Assembly: GCA_002901265.1 (NCBI GenBank)
Contig: PPHI01000094.1
Location: forward strand, 1 to 64,000
DNA length: 64,000 nucleotides
Direction: 5' to 3'
Source of the DNA: Rhodopirellula baltica
GTDB taxonomy: Bacteria; Planctomycetota; Planctomycetia; Pirellulales; Pirellulaceae
Shown here: in pieces, positions 26,056 to 36,646 of the stretch
Numbering within the stretch: the stretch's first letter is position 1
How the letters are laid out: each line of letters opens with the position of its first letter
Program-made: the position numbers and the translations under genes
Notes under the pieces: generated by a model
The model's input: the letters and a program-made list of their open reading frames with translations, nothing else
Database searches by the model: none
What the model was told of the DNA's origin: nothing

Positions 26056-27738
26056 ATGCTTTTGATGGATCAAGAATTGGCTGATTTGGTCGCACGTTAC
26101 CACGAGCAAGGTAGCCTGACGTACGACGAAGTGAATGCGTACCTGCCCGATGAAGACGGCAGCCCTCGAAAGCTGAACCGCCTGATCGAGGCGATCGAAC
26201 GCTTCGGAATCAAGCTAGTCGATAGCGAAAGCATTGTCGTGCGTCCTGCACGACGCTCAGAACCAAACGTCCGTGGACACCGCCGTGAAATCGAAGGCGC
26301 TGTCGATAGCAGTGACTTGGACGACGTCACCGCGGACCTGTCCAGTGCTGACTTGCCCAAAGCAAGCGACGACCCAATTCGCATGTACCTCAGCCAAATG
26401 GCCGAGATCCCATTGCTGTCGCGGGAAGAAGAAATCTCCCTGGCCAAGAAGATCGAAGTCACTCGTCGTCAGTTCCGCCGCTGCTTGCTGGAGTCCGACT
26501 ACGCACTTCGTCACACCGTCGAAACGCTGCACCGCGTCCATGAAGGCGAACTGCCGTTTGACCGCACAATCAAAGTCTCGCTGACCGAGCACCTGACGAA
26601 AGAACAAATTTCGTCGCGGATGCCACACAACCTTCGCACGCTTGATCACTTGATCGCACAAAACCGCGAAGACTTCGAAGCGATGGTTCGCAAGAGCACG
26701 CCGCCTCGCTTGAAAGCGGTTGTCCGCCGCAACTTCATCGCCCGCCGTAAGAAAGCACTCGAGCTGGTCGAAGAACTCAGCCTGCGTAGCCGACGCGTCA
26801 CCCCAATGCTCGCTCGCCTGGAAGAATTCTCCAAGCGAATGAACTACATCCGATTCCGTTTGGCAGACCTCGGCCACGATGCCGTCAGCCGTGACGAAGC
26901 TGCTGACCTGCGTCAGGAACTTCGCGAGCTGATGATGCTGACTCAGGAAACTCCGGAAAGCCTGGACAAGCGAGTCAAAAAGGCTCGTGAGTACTTCGAG
27001 CGTTTCGAAGCGACCAAGCGTCTGCTCAGCAGTGGCAACCTCCGCCTCGTCGTTTCGATCGCAAAGAAATACCGTAACCGTGGCCTGTCTTTCTTGGACC
27101 TGATCCAAGAGGGTAACACCGGCCTGATGCGAGCGGTCGACAAATACGAATACCGCCGTGGCTTCAAGTTCAGCACCTATGCCACGTGGTGGATCCGCCA
27201 AGCGATCACCCGTGCAATCGCTGACCAAGCGCGTACGATCCGTATCCCCGTTCACATGATCGACGTACTAAGCAAGCTTCGCCAAGCACAAAAGAAACTG
27301 GTTCAACAACTGCGTCGCGAACCGACTTACGAAGAGATCGCTGAGGCGACCGAAGTACCGATCGAAGAAGTCCAACGCGTGATGGACATCGGCCGCCACC
27401 CGGCCAGCTTGGACCGTCCCGTCGGCGAAGGCGAAGACAGCAGCTTCGGCGAATTCATCGAAGACAACGACAGCTTGAACCCTGTTCACATGGCTGCCAA
27501 CGGATTGCTGAAAAGCAAGATCGAAGAGCTGCTCAAGACGCTGACCTATCGTGAACGCGAAATCATTCGCCTGCGATATGGATTGGTCGACGGTTACAGC
27601 TACACGCTGGAAGAATGCGGGCGGATCTTCAAAGTCACTCGTGAACGCGTTCGTCAAATCGAAGCGAAAGCGGTGGCGAAACTGCAAAGCCCGAGCCGCG
27701 CCGATCGCTTGGCATCGTTCATCAAGGTCGCTGCTTAA
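26056..27738 (+). CDS. rpoD: RNA polymerase primary sigma factor (sigma-70)
   Basis: This is the housekeeping sigma factor. The 560 residues have region 1.1 at the start ([20 protein letters not shown]), region 1.2 with [10 protein letters not shown], region 2 (about 328-385: [20 protein letters not shown], then [14 protein letters not shown]), region 3 with [14 protein letters not shown], and region 4 with [15 protein letters not shown] and the helix-turn-helix [13 protein letters not shown]. The large non-conserved insert of proteobacterial RpoD is replaced by a shorter helical part. It ends at a terminator shared with the converging gene. Confidence 0.97.
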   Translation: MLLMDQELADLVARYHEQGSLTYDEVNAYLPDEDGSPRKLNRLIEAIERFGIKLVDSESIVVRPARRSEPNVRGHRREIEGAVDSSDLDDVTADLSSADLPKASDDPIRMYLSQMAEIPLLSREEEISLAKKIEVTRRQFRRCLLESDYALRHTVETLHRVHEGELPFDRTIKVSLTEHLTKEQISSRMPHNLRTLDHLIAQNREDFEAMVRKSTPPRLKAVVRRNFIARRKKALELVEELSLRSRRVTPMLARLEEFSKRMNYIRFRLADLGHDAVSRDEAADLRQELRELMMLTQETPESLDKRVKKAREYFERFEATKRLLSSGNLRLVVSIAKKYRNRGLSFLDLIQEGNTGLMRAVDKYEYRRGFKFSTYATWWIRQAITRAIADQARTIRIPVHMIDVLSKLRQAQKKLVQQLRREPTYEEIAEATEVPIEEVQRVMDIGRHPASLDRPVGEGEDSSFGEFIEDNDSLNPVHMAANGLLKSKIEELLKTLTYREREIIRLRYGLVDGYSYTLEECGRIFKVTRERVRQIEAKAVAKLQSPSRADRLASFIKVAA

Positions 27739-27775
27739 TCGAGCAGCAGAAAGGGGGCAAACCCCGGTCAACAAA

Positions 27776-27833
27776 TAAACCGGTCACGCGATGGCTGCTG
27801 CGAGACAGCAGCCTAACGTGCCGGTTTTTTTAA
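27776..27833. terminator. Terminator between converging rpoD and the exported repeat gene
   Basis: AAACCGGTCACG pairs with CGTGCCGGTTT (one bulged base), with an inner GGCTGCTG/CAGCAGCC hairpin, followed by a T-run on the plus strand. The A-run on the left could serve the minus-strand gene. Confidence 0.88.
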
Positions 27834-27846
27834 TGCGCCGAACGGA

Positions 27847-29466
27847 TCAAACGTCGTCAACAAAGACGTAATCAGGTTTCATCTTCAAGAACCATTCACG
27901 CCAACTTCGCTGTGCTTGGCGAAGCTCGGAATTCGAAGGCTTGTCGGGCATACCGAACCCTTCAAATTTGCGGCTGATAAACCGCAGGCCGTCGCGTGCA
28001 TAAAGACGTACGGTTTTGTCTGGGTCGCTCAGAGCGTAGATCAAAGCGGGAACAACGCGAAGCTCGTCGCTCATTCCCAACAGTTTCGCAGAGACACGTC
28101 GGGCTTGCCACGACTGGCTACCACGGACCAAACGCTCCAACCGGTCGAGCTGTGCGGAACGCTCCGTCGGATTTTTTGAAAGGGTGGCCGAATCAGCGAG
28201 TGCTTTTCCATCGAGGGAATCAGCACCGTTGCCTTCGAGCAATTCCAGCATTCCGGAAACGCTCTGTGCCGGCGTTTTGGTGACCGCCTTTCCGTTGACC
28301 AAGTCAGCTTTACTGACGTTGTCACCAAAGCCTTGACCGCCAATCGTGGTCGCACTCGCGCCGGTACCAAGTGACTTCTGAGTGCTGCGGATCAGAAACA
28401 AAACTGCAAACGCGGTGCTAACGTGCGGCATGGTGTGTGCACGGCTTTCCCAACCGCCAGACTCCTTGGATTGCATCTCCATCAACTCGGTGACGGTGGC
28501 GTTGTACCAAGCTGGGCTTTTGGAGATTGGCTTGCCCGAAGCGATTTCGACAAAGCTCTCGTAACGCTCAGTGGTGTATGCGGTGTAGAAATACCAGTAG
28601 AGGTTTCCGGAATATTTCTCCGGGTTGACCTGACGCCACTGTTCCATGTGGCCAATCGCATTCTTGATCCGTGACTCGTCAGGTTTCTTGACACGCGTAC
28701 GCTGTGCGACGTTGACGTCTTCGGTGTAAACCTTGATGGCCTTGGGAAGCCCAACAAAACCGGTGTCCTGTTCCTCGGCAACGGTGTCTCCCCACATCCG
28801 AAACGCATCGCCACCGATCAGCAAACTTGCCGCACCGGCGAGCGCCATCGACATTGACGTTTCCTTCTGTCCGATCAAGCCACCGGTCCGAGGCACAACT
28901 CCGTGATACGGCCAAGGTCCGTTGCGGTCCTGAACCGCTAACAGCCAATCCATGGCGCTCTTTAGCTTGTTGTAATCCAACTTGAACCCGTGGCGATCCA
29001 ACGTCCAAATGGCCAAGATGGCGTATTGGGTTTGCGAAACATCACCCTCGTGTTCGTTCGGATAGGCATAGCCACCGTTGGAAAGCTGCACTTCATCGAA
29101 GTAACGCTTGAAGGTCGCCAATTCATTGCGATAGCGGGTGGGGCTCACCTCGCAGAGCAACAACGTTGAAACGGCACATTCGTAGTTCGACTTGTATTTT
29201 TGCCCACCGACAATGTCATTTGCGAATTGCTGCGCGAGCCGAATGCCTTCGACAACAAAAGGGTTTTGATCGTCGTGCTCGACTTTAAAGTGAGCATAGG
29301 CACAAACAACGTGCTCCCCTTGATTGGGGATCTTCTGCTTTTCCATAAAGCGAATCCCGCGGTCGACCATCTGCACCACTACCGGATCATCCGGCGTGAA
29401 TGCGAACGCGTACTGCGGCAAAATCAAACCCGCGAAGAGACTGAGCAGAAGGATTAGGTGTTTCAT
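27847..29466 (-). CDS. Exported prenyltransferase/squalene-cyclase-like repeat protein
   Basis: The 539-residue protein starts at the ATG at 29466, which opens a clean signal peptide (MKHLILLLSLFAGLILPQYA, cut near AFA). An upstream start at 29511 would add 15 residues before it. Residues about 25-380 are alpha-alpha repeats as in the terpenoid cyclase/prenyltransferase toroid (QLSNGGYAYPN; QYAILAIWTLDRHGF; WLLAVQDRNGPWPYHG). No DXDD-type catalytic motif is seen, so it is probably a structural or binding version common in planctomycetes. The C-terminus holds a HEAT-like unit (VVPALIYALSDPDKTVRLYA). Function unknown. Confidence 0.8.
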   Translation of the reverse strand: MKHLILLLSLFAGLILPQYAFAFTPDDPVVVQMVDRGIRFMEKQKIPNQGEHVVCAYAHFKVEHDDQNPFVVEGIRLAQQFANDIVGGQKYKSNYECAVSTLLLCEVSPTRYRNELATFKRYFDEVQLSNGGYAYPNEHEGDVSQTQYAILAIWTLDRHGFKLDYNKLKSAMDWLLAVQDRNGPWPYHGVVPRTGGLIGQKETSMSMALAGAASLLIGGDAFRMWGDTVAEEQDTGFVGLPKAIKVYTEDVNVAQRTRVKKPDESRIKNAIGHMEQWRQVNPEKYSGNLYWYFYTAYTTERYESFVEIASGKPISKSPAWYNATVTELMEMQSKESGGWESRAHTMPHVSTAFAVLFLIRSTQKSLGTGASATTIGGQGFGDNVSKADLVNGKAVTKTPAQSVSGMLELLEGNGADSLDGKALADSATLSKNPTERSAQLDRLERLVRGSQSWQARRVSAKLLGMSDELRVVPALIYALSDPDKTVRLYARDGLRFISRKFEGFGMPDKPSNSELRQAQRSWREWFLKMKPDYVFVDDV

Positions 29467-29643
29467 CGGTGTGAAAATGTGTTTGGTTCCCGAGAAGCCG
29501 GCCAAAAACATGACTTCGGCGGCGGTATTTTAGCCAGAAACGGTGCCGATACGAAGGTGCGACGGCGCACCGACCCTTTCTTCTTCTACCTCCGCTGGCG
29601 ACGATTTCCGGTTGTGCCGAACAAGATTGGCACCCACAGCAAA

Positions 29644-31758
29644 CTATTCCGCGATTATCGCGTTTGATTCGGCAAATTGCGACATTTCCGCAGCTTGCTC
29701 GCCCCCCAGACACTGCACCAATTGCGACTTCAATCGGTCCGCGCCGCTGCGGGAGAGGTGATCGTCGTCGCGATAGAAAAAAATCTCTCCCGAGCGAATC
29801 AGTGCCCGGCCCTCGCTGTCGAAAAATTGGTCATTGAAATCAATTACCCCGCCGCCAGTCGGTGAAAACGCCGCATCGGCCGCTTCGTAAAACGACTCGA
29901 TTCGCTTTTGCTGCTCGAAGTATTCGTCACGCGTCGTTGTACGAATTTCGTTTGCGGGCCATCCCAACAATTTATTCCTGACCGCGGCGACGGCGACGAC
30001 GGAATGTTGGGGTGGAATTTGCCGAATCAGCCAGACTCGTGGTGGTGTCACCGAAAACGTGCTCTGCAGCCGTTCCCCCATCGCCTGGACCTGCCGGATC
30101 ATCGCCGCCAGAGACTCTGCCCCCGTTTCATTTGGGCTCCCGTCATCTGACAGAAACAGGTCGTCGTCGCGCCTGCCATCGGTCTTGGGATCACTCGCAC
30201 TGTAGCCCTCCACGTAGACCGACCAGCGGCTGACCAAAAAAATGTCCTTCACATTTAACTTGGCCGCCAATTCGAGCGTCGCGGCGTTGAACTGATCACA
30301 ACCTGGCATCCCGGTCCGCGTTAGGCCAGTGATCGGCGGCGTCCCACCATGCAAGCAGGCCACTCCCGTTCGACCGGTTGCCTTTGCTGCTTGATCGATG
30401 ACGTTGATCCATGTCATCGCGTGGCTGTCCCCCCAAAGCAACACGTCCGCCGGTAAGGCTCCTTTGACACCGTACTCCGGCACGTCGCCTCGTTTCACTT
30501 CGTCGATTTCACGTGACGCCCAATTTCCCGTCCACGTGGCATCGGTGATCAGCGTCTCCATTTCAGGACCAAACCGACCAGTAGCTCCGCCGGACCAAAC
30601 CAATCCCATGGACACGAACAAGATGAATCCCCAAACGCATGTGCAAGTGATCACCAATCGCTTGTCACTTGCCAGCCATTGCCGTTTGCGAAACGGCTGT
30701 TCGATCAGCCGCCATGACAATGCGGCAATGGGCAGCGACAGCAACGCGATCACCAACAGAAGTGAACGCGAAGGATCAACGACGAAGTACCTCGCCATCG
30801 CCATGAGTGGCCAGTGCCACAGATAGAGCGAATAAGAAATCAGGCCGACGAACACGACCGGGCGGATCGACAGCAAACGTCCGGCCCAAGTTTGTCGGCG
30901 TTCATTTGTGGCGATCACCGCGACAGCACCAAAGACCGGCACCACGGCCACCCAACCTGGAAACGCGATGGATTCGTCGATCCAGAACACGGACCAAACA
31001 ATTGCCATTAAACCGGCCGCCGAGAGAATCTCGCTCGACATAGCCATCGATTTCAACGGACTGGTTGATGTCCTTGCTGCGGTCTCGTCGACATCGCGAG
31101 GACGAAACGCAAGCCAACCGCCGGCCAACAGTTCCCAGGCACGTGTCGGCAACAAGTAAAACGTCGCACTGGTATGCCGATACGTCCCATAGAACGCGAG
31201 TAAAAAAGACAGGACGGTGACAAACGCGATCACATGTCGAACAAACCTCGAAGGAAGCTTCGCAAGCACAACCAACACGAGCGGGAAGAACAGGTAAAAC
31301 TGCTCTTCAATTGCCAATGACCAGAAATGCAGCATCGGCTTGGTCATCACATCGCGAGAAAAATACCCCGATTCGCTCCAGAAGAATGCGTTCGAGACAA
31401 AAAAGCTCTGCGCTAGCGACGCTTTCGCGATCTGCGTCAGGTCAACCGACATAACCGACCGGTAACCGAACGCAAGCACCACCGCAGTCACCACGGCCGC
31501 CGCAGGAAAGATTCTGCGTATCCGTCGACAATAAAACTGCCGCAGCGAGAAGGATTGGGCCAAGATCTGGCGGCGGATAATTCCGGTGACCAGATAGCCC
31601 GAGATCACAAAGAAAACATCGACGCCGACAAATCCGCCCGACAATCCAAGTCCCGCGTGATAGATGACGACCGAAAGCACCGCGATCGCGCGTAGTCCGT
31701 CGATCTCTGGCCGATACCGAGATTCCTTCGTCATCAGAACCTTACCCGCTTCGCTCAT
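29644..31758 (-). CDS. OafA-type membrane acyltransferase with SGNH domain
   Basis: The 704-residue protein is an acyltransferase-3 fused to a periplasmic SGNH hydrolase-like domain, the layout of O-antigen and exopolysaccharide O-acetylases. Start is at 31758, where ATG overlaps the flippase stop (ATGA). The N-terminal part has RPEIDGLRAIAVLSVVIYHA, GGFVGVDVFFVISGYL, the RRIRRIFPA loop and LHFWSLAIEEQFYLF, then about ten transmembrane segments to ~370. The SGNH domain shows LLWGDSHAM (catalytic Ser) and DDDHLSRSGADRL (Asp-x-x-His). Together with the flippase it points to modification of an exported glycan. Confidence 0.93.
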   Translation of the reverse strand: MSEAGKVLMTKESRYRPEIDGLRAIAVLSVVIYHAGLGLSGGFVGVDVFFVISGYLVTGIIRRQILAQSFSLRQFYCRRIRRIFPAAAVVTAVVLAFGYRSVMSVDLTQIAKASLAQSFFVSNAFFWSESGYFSRDVMTKPMLHFWSLAIEEQFYLFFPLVLVVLAKLPSRFVRHVIAFVTVLSFLLAFYGTYRHTSATFYLLPTRAWELLAGGWLAFRPRDVDETAARTSTSPLKSMAMSSEILSAAGLMAIVWSVFWIDESIAFPGWVAVVPVFGAVAVIATNERRQTWAGRLLSIRPVVFVGLISYSLYLWHWPLMAMARYFVVDPSRSLLLVIALLSLPIAALSWRLIEQPFRKRQWLASDKRLVITCTCVWGFILFVSMGLVWSGGATGRFGPEMETLITDATWTGNWASREIDEVKRGDVPEYGVKGALPADVLLWGDSHAMTWINVIDQAAKATGRTGVACLHGGTPPITGLTRTGMPGCDQFNAATLELAAKLNVKDIFLVSRWSVYVEGYSASDPKTDGRRDDDLFLSDDGSPNETGAESLAAMIRQVQAMGERLQSTFSVTPPRVWLIRQIPPQHSVVAVAAVRNKLLGWPANEIRTTTRDEYFEQQKRIESFYEAADAAFSPTGGGVIDFNDQFFDSEGRALIRSGEIFFYRDDDHLSRSGADRLKSQLVQCLGGEQAAEMSQFAESNAIIAE

Positions 31759-33143
31759 CCTTGTTCCGGCTTCGAGGACACAGACTGAGACTTGATTGCC
31801 AAAGCCGCAAAATGCCGATCGTACCAACGACTCATCGTGCCAAGCGCCGTGGCGGCGGCACTAAAGACAACCAAGATAGAAACCGCGATCCATTCGACTC
31901 GTCCCTGTAACGCCGCAAAGTATCCCAATGCAAACAGTGTTGTGGAGGTCGGCAAGTTGACTCGCCAAATCGGATCAAAACGTTGCGAGCGGATATACAT
32001 GGCGAAACATTGCGTCAAATGCATTGGGATGATGGCGACTGCGAAAATCAAACACTGCGATGATGCCAAAAATCGAGAGCCAAATTGCCGGGCCAAGTCG
32101 AAGGGAATCTGCTGCAGAATCGACAGTGAAACACAAAAGACAGAGACCAATGAAACGAGCACAATGGTTGATCCCAAAGTCGCTTGACGAAACAACCGAA
32201 GACTTGCGTCACGCTGATCGGCGGCAATCAATCGACCAAATTCAGGTGACTTTGTTCGCACAAACACATAGGCAACCATCGACAGGTTGCTAAAGATTTG
32301 CCAGGTCATGCCATAGCGTCCGGCAAGCGCGGCCCCGTGTTGGTCAAACAACACGGGGTAGATCGGAAAGAACGCCAAGTAGCGAGCAACCGATTGAACT
32401 CCGATCCGCCACTGCAATGGCCAGATCTCGTGTTTCCAATCAAATTCGCCAGCAGGAGTTCGGACCAACTGAACGAAGAAGCGACGGTAATAAAACCCGA
32501 TCAGAACCAGTTCCCAGAGCACCTGCACCAACACTGCCGCTGCGGCAGCCCACAATCCGGCGCCCACCGACAGCGCCAGCCAAACGACGAAGCTTCCGGT
32601 CACCACCTGACCAAGACGAAATCGATTGACTTCGTGGATTTGATTTGCCCCTTCCAAGATCGCGATCATCGGTGAGAGCGCGAGCGCAAGTGCGCTCAAA
32701 CAGATCGCCACAAATAGCGGCAACATCGACGAGACAGCCATCTGTTGCCGGGCGAGCATGACATACCCAAAAGAAACGCCACCGATACAAAGCAACGCAG
32801 CCGCAACGGAAAACCAAAACGCCGCAAATCGGAAAATTGCCGCCAAACGGGATCGTGCGCGCTTAGGACCACGGAAGCGACGCTGCCGATCAAAATGCGA
32901 GTGAGCAATTTCGTGACTGACCGCATGCAGGATCGTGTTGATCAGGCCAGCATCGGCAAGCGTTTGCAATCCCGTGAGCGTCAGGATCAGGTAGTAAACA
33001 CCCTGCTGATCCGGCTGCAAACACAAGGCGATCAAGAGGGTCGTGACCACCCCTGATGGGATCTGCCACATGCGAGCGAACATCGCATAAGAGACGGCGC
33101 GATTCATTCCGAATCGTTCGGAAATCCTTCGTACCGTAGACAT
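31755..33143 (-). CDS. Polysaccharide flippase-like membrane protein (Wzx/MATE-like)
   Basis: The 462-residue protein has about twelve hydrophobic segments and the starting pattern of lipopolysaccharide/O-antigen flippases (SYAMFARMWQIPSGVVTTLL; GVYYLILTLTGLQTLADAGL, the usual glycine-rich first helices). It would move lipid-linked glycans across the inner membrane. It overlaps the acyltransferase by ATGA, so both are coupled. The glycosyltransferases of the pathway are not in this window. Confidence 0.82.
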   Translation of the reverse strand: MSTVRRISERFGMNRAVSYAMFARMWQIPSGVVTTLLIALCLQPDQQGVYYLILTLTGLQTLADAGLINTILHAVSHEIAHSHFDRQRRFRGPKRARSRLAAIFRFAAFWFSVAAALLCIGGVSFGYVMLARQQMAVSSMLPLFVAICLSALALALSPMIAILEGANQIHEVNRFRLGQVVTGSFVVWLALSVGAGLWAAAAAVLVQVLWELVLIGFYYRRFFVQLVRTPAGEFDWKHEIWPLQWRIGVQSVARYLAFFPIYPVLFDQHGAALAGRYGMTWQIFSNLSMVAYVFVRTKSPEFGRLIAADQRDASLRLFRQATLGSTIVLVSLVSVFCVSLSILQQIPFDLARQFGSRFLASSQCLIFAVAIIPMHLTQCFAMYIRSQRFDPIWRVNLPTSTTLFALGYFAALQGRVEWIAVSILVVFSAAATALGTMSRWYDRHFAALAIKSQSVSSKPEQG

Positions 33144-33372
33144 GTCGATTCCCGGACTCGGGACTATCCTCCGATCAGTGAAATTGCTCGCCGCGCCATC
33201 GAAATCGCTTTTACCGGAGCGTTCAAGGCCCCGGCGGTGAAGTCTGGCTGAGTTTACGGAAAGTTCCTTGAAATTGTTTGCCGAGGGGACGGAAATCGCT
33301 TTGACTCGACGAACGAATGCTTAAAACCGTTCGTAATGACTCGATTCGGAACCGGTTCGCCAGCGCACTACA

Positions 33373-34506
33373 ATGGCGCGAGCCGACAGCCTGTCCGTTT
33401 TTCAATTCGTATTCCGAGTTTCGGTTTTGACCAGCCCTACGCAATTACCACGCTTGAAAATTCGCTTTGGCACGGGATGGGACACGTGCAATTACCACTG
33501 CGAGTACTGCGTGACGGACCAACCGATTGGCGACAACGATGACTCGCCGACGACGTTGCCGGTGCTCTCACGGCTCCGGTCAGCCGCGGCCAACCCTTCC
33601 AAAGTGCTCCGAAAGGTCGTGTCGGTTGCCAACCGCTTGCCAGTTCTCCCTGGAAAGGAAACCCCGACGATCGGATGGGACGAAGGCAAGTACTTGCGGA
33701 TCATCGACCGCTGCGCGGAACTGCCTTACTCGCTGGACGTGCGAATCGGCGTCGGCGGCGAAACGTTCATCAACAAAACTGTCGTCGAAGGTGCCCGGCG
33801 ATTGTCCAACCATGCCAACACGGCTGCGGTAAACCTGATCTCCAACCTATCGTTCAGCTTCAAACAGTACGAAAAGATTTTCCAGGGCTTTGACCTCTCA
33901 CGGATCGCGATGGTTTGCAGCTTCCATCCGACCGAGATCAAGGACATTGACCGTTGGATCGAGACCGCCGCCGAGATCAACCAAATCGTCGACTTGGCCA
34001 TTGTCCTGGTCGCTTGGCCGCCGCTAATGCCAACACTAATCGAGAACAAAGAACGTCTGGAACAGGCAGGCTTGGAAGTATTTGTCCAAGCATTCCATGG
34101 TTGGCATGAACAGAAAAAATTCCCAGAGTCCTACAGCGACGCCGACCGAGACCTGCTCGCCAGCGTGTTCTATTCGAAGCACGACTACGCACATATGGTT
34201 GACTTGATTCAACCTGGCGATTGCTACGCGGGCGTCGATTACGTCTATGTGGATATCAACGGTGACGTCTGGCGATGCGGGACATACAAGATGCCGCTGG
34301 GCAACTTATTCAAAGGCTTTGACCTAATGTCCCGTCCAGCGCCTTGCCCTGGCACCGAATGCTGGTGCGATACCGAAAACCTGAATACAGTTGCGTTCCG
34401 CAAACAGTACGAACTCAATTCGTTGAACCAACACAAGTATCGCGCCCGAGCGAATACGATGGGTGAACTGGCGATCGATCAATCGGCAACTTCAGATTCG
34501 AACTAA
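33373..34506 (+). CDS. Radical SAM protein with SPASM-like C-terminus
   Basis: The 377-residue protein carries the radical-SAM cluster motif CX3CX2C at Cys39, Cys43 and Cys46 (CNYHCEYC). The C-terminal part has further cysteines for extra iron-sulfur clusters (GDCYAGVDYVYVDINGDVWR, then CG; and CPGTECWC). VGGETFINK and ISNLSFSF fit SAM-barrel strands. It is similar to planctomycete radical SAM proteins of unknown substrate; SPASM-type proteins modify peptides or glycans. The first 28 residues have no match and the true start might be a TTG near 33427. The next gene, a PEP-CTERM protease, begins 22 bases after its stop. Confidence 0.85.
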   Translation: MARADSLSVFQFVFRVSVLTSPTQLPRLKIRFGTGWDTCNYHCEYCVTDQPIGDNDDSPTTLPVLSRLRSAAANPSKVLRKVVSVANRLPVLPGKETPTIGWDEGKYLRIIDRCAELPYSLDVRIGVGGETFINKTVVEGARRLSNHANTAAVNLISNLSFSFKQYEKIFQGFDLSRIAMVCSFHPTEIKDIDRWIETAAEINQIVDLAIVLVAWPPLMPTLIENKERLEQAGLEVFVQAFHGWHEQKKFPESYSDADRDLLASVFYSKHDYAHMVDLIQPGDCYAGVDYVYVDINGDVWRCGTYKMPLGNLFKGFDLMSRPAPCPGTECWCDTENLNTVAFRKQYELNSLNQHKYRARANTMGELAIDQSATSDSN

Positions 34507-34528
34507 TCCAAACGGGCGGCGAAGCAGC

Positions 34529-35476
34529 ATGTGTTATCGGATCTGCTCATTCGTAGTGTTGATCACTGGCTTCTGCTCCGCCAATTGCATCGGTGGCATC
34601 ATCGACGGATTTGATGTGGCTCGCCATGCGAGATTCCTTGAAGACGGCACCGCCAACCCAGATTTCTTTCTCGACGAGACGCAGCTCTCTGGTGTTGCTC
34701 ACCAACGTGCGGCGCTGATCAGTCCCCGCCACTATGTGACCGCGAACCACGTCTCAACAACCTCGGCCACCTTCGTTGGACTCGACGGAATCGAGCGGAC
34801 CTACACCGCATCGTCTTCGCAGCGTTTGACAACGTTTGTCGATGGCGAAGGCGACATTCCCAGCGACATTCGGGTCTATCGACTTGATCAAGAAGTCGAT
34901 CCGGCAATCATGCCACTCCCAATCGTTGTTGGTGAGGCGTCTGATTTTATCGGACAGGAACTGATCGCATTTGAACAACACCAGTGGGCCGGTCGCAATA
35001 CGATCGACGCACTCGGCATCGTGGAATTCACTTCCGGGAGCAGCGACACGGTCGCGGTTCAGTATTCGTTTGACACCGCGACCAACGGAGGATCCGGGGG
35101 ACTCGGACAGGACGAAATCGGCCTGCTTTCAGGCGATTCTGGCGGGACGGCACTGATGTCCGTCGGCGGCCGATATGGTGTGCTGGGAACTCACATGGGC
35201 ATTGATGTTCCAGAAGGCAGCAATGCCGCAGCAGGTGATCGCTACGACACGTTTTCGACCTTGCTCGCTGGCTATGAAGGCCAACTGTCCTCCATCTTGG
35301 CAGCGGACGGCTACAGCCTGCAAACGCTCCGCGTCACCGCGATCCCCGAGCCATCTGCTTTTGCGGGATGCATGCTGCTCTCAACGGTCATCGTGCTTCG
35401 CAGGCACAAACGTCGACGGGCTCGCTCGACTGGTTGCCCAACAGCGCATAGCGTTTCGAACCATAAATTCGATTGA
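34529..35476 (+). CDS. Exported trypsin-like serine protease with PEP-CTERM tail
   Basis: The 315-residue protein starts at 34529 with a signal peptide (CYRICSFVVLITGFCSANC). The chymotrypsin fold is shown by TANHVS (His74), probable Asp113 in SDIRVYRL, and GDSGG (Ser204). The C-terminus is a PEP-CTERM sorting signal: IPEPSAFAG, a hydrophobic helix, then RRHKRRR. Such tails direct proteins to the cell surface through an exosortase, often in organisms that make extracellular polysaccharide. The ORF can be extended 66 bases upstream into the radical SAM gene, but that would hide the signal peptide. Confidence 0.88.
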   Translation: MCYRICSFVVLITGFCSANCIGGIIDGFDVARHARFLEDGTANPDFFLDETQLSGVAHQRAALISPRHYVTANHVSTTSATFVGLDGIERTYTASSSQRLTTFVDGEGDIPSDIRVYRLDQEVDPAIMPLPIVVGEASDFIGQELIAFEQHQWAGRNTIDALGIVEFTSGSSDTVAVQYSFDTATNGGSGGLGQDEIGLLSGDSGGTALMSVGGRYGVLGTHMGIDVPEGSNAAAGDRYDTFSTLLAGYEGQLSSILAADGYSLQTLRVTAIPEPSAFAGCMLLSTVIVLRRHKRRRARSTGCPTAHSVSNHKFD

Positions 35477-35659
35477 ATTGCTCGACAAAGCTGGACGTGT
35501 GCTGTGCTGGCAACCGGATTGGCCCGACGGGCTTTTGGTCTAGATAGATCGTCCCATCAAACTCTCCCGATCCACGATTGCTGCTGCTCATTGTCTACCC
35601 GGTGCGTTTACCTGGTGTGTCGCTTGCCTAGTGAGTCAGGACTGATTGCTGTTGTTCGG

Positions 35660-36646
35660 TCAGGTTGATTCGCCACGGTATGCCGCTGACGGGTGTGGGA
35701 ATCCCAACGACTTGTCGACCCGATTATAGACTGGCAAGCCAGCTTGATAGCGTTTCAGGTTCAACGCGGCGAGGTTGGTCGAATCATCGACACGACGATA
35801 AGACTGGGCGCCGACGTGTGGTGAGATCATTACCTTGGGGTCATCCCATAGCAGGCTGTCTTCGGGCAACGGTTCGACTTCTGTGACATCAAGCCCCGCG
35901 CCAGCGAGTTGCCCCGACTGCAATGCGTCGCACAGTGCCGACTCTTTTACAATCGCGCCCCGAGCGACATTGATCAAGTAAGCTCCAGGTTTCATCTTGG
36001 CGAATCGCTCGGCGTCAAACAGGCCGCGGGTATCACGATTCAATGGCAATGTCAGAATCACGATATCGCTTTCGCCCAACAAACGATCGAGCTGATCGGC
36101 GGGCCACAGTTCGTCGACCTCTTGTGGACAATCGATCGGGTAGTAGTCAGTCGCGATGATCCGCACATCCCAGGGCGAGAGCATTTTGGCTAGAACTCGA
36201 CCATTCCCGCCCAGACCGACAATCCCAACCGTCTTTCCACGCAAGTCATCTGTCGGAAGTCGCACGAACTCACGTTTTCGCTCCGCGCGAAAGAACAGTG
36301 GTGCGCGGCGCAACACGCCAAATAGCAATGAAAACGTCTGCTCGGCAACTTGCGGAGCGAACAGGCCCGACGCACTGCTGACAGTGATCTCGTCGTTTGC
36401 AATCACACCGGGAACCAGACAGTGATCCAACCCCGCTGCGGAGGATTGGATCCAGCGTAGCTTGCCTGCGTCGAGGACACGGTCCCAATTGACGGGGACT
36501 TTTGCGTGACCAATAAACACCTCTGCGGTCGGCAATAGTTCGTCGATTCGCTCCTGACCGGCGTTGACGACCTCCGCATCGGGGGCGGCCTGCTGGATCA
36601 AACGGATGTGCTTTTCACCAACGGGGTAGCAAAGAACGATGCGCAT
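35660..36646 (-). CDS. D-2-hydroxyacid dehydrogenase
   Basis: The 328-residue protein is an NAD(P)-dependent D-isomer 2-hydroxyacid dehydrogenase. It has the Rossmann motif VGIVGLGGNG (about 139-148), NVARGAIV with the substrate Arg, LDVTEVEPLPEDSLLW with the Glu, and MISPHVGAQS with the catalytic His. The substrate is not predictable; glyoxylate/hydroxypyruvate or a related acid is usual. It reads leftward, opposite to the DUF58 gene at 36771, with a 124-base shared upstream region. Confidence 0.93.
   Translation of the reverse strand: MRIVLCYPVGEKHIRLIQQAAPDAEVVNAGQERIDELLPTAEVFIGHAKVPVNWDRVLDAGKLRWIQSSAAGLDHCLVPGVIANDEITVSSASGLFAPQVAEQTFSLLFGVLRRAPLFFRAERKREFVRLPTDDLRGKTVGIVGLGGNGRVLAKMLSPWDVRIIATDYYPIDCPQEVDELWPADQLDRLLGESDIVILTLPLNRDTRGLFDAERFAKMKPGAYLINVARGAIVKESALCDALQSGQLAGAGLDVTEVEPLPEDSLLWDDPKVMISPHVGAQSYRRVDDSTNLAALNLKRYQAGLPVYNRVDKSLGFPHPSAAYRGEST

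Noticed and set aside
35388-35591. Possible 67-residue minus-strand gene after the PEP-CTERM protease
   Set aside because: It overlaps the 3' end of a well-supported gene by about 90 bases and has no recognisable content; it cannot be excluded fully.
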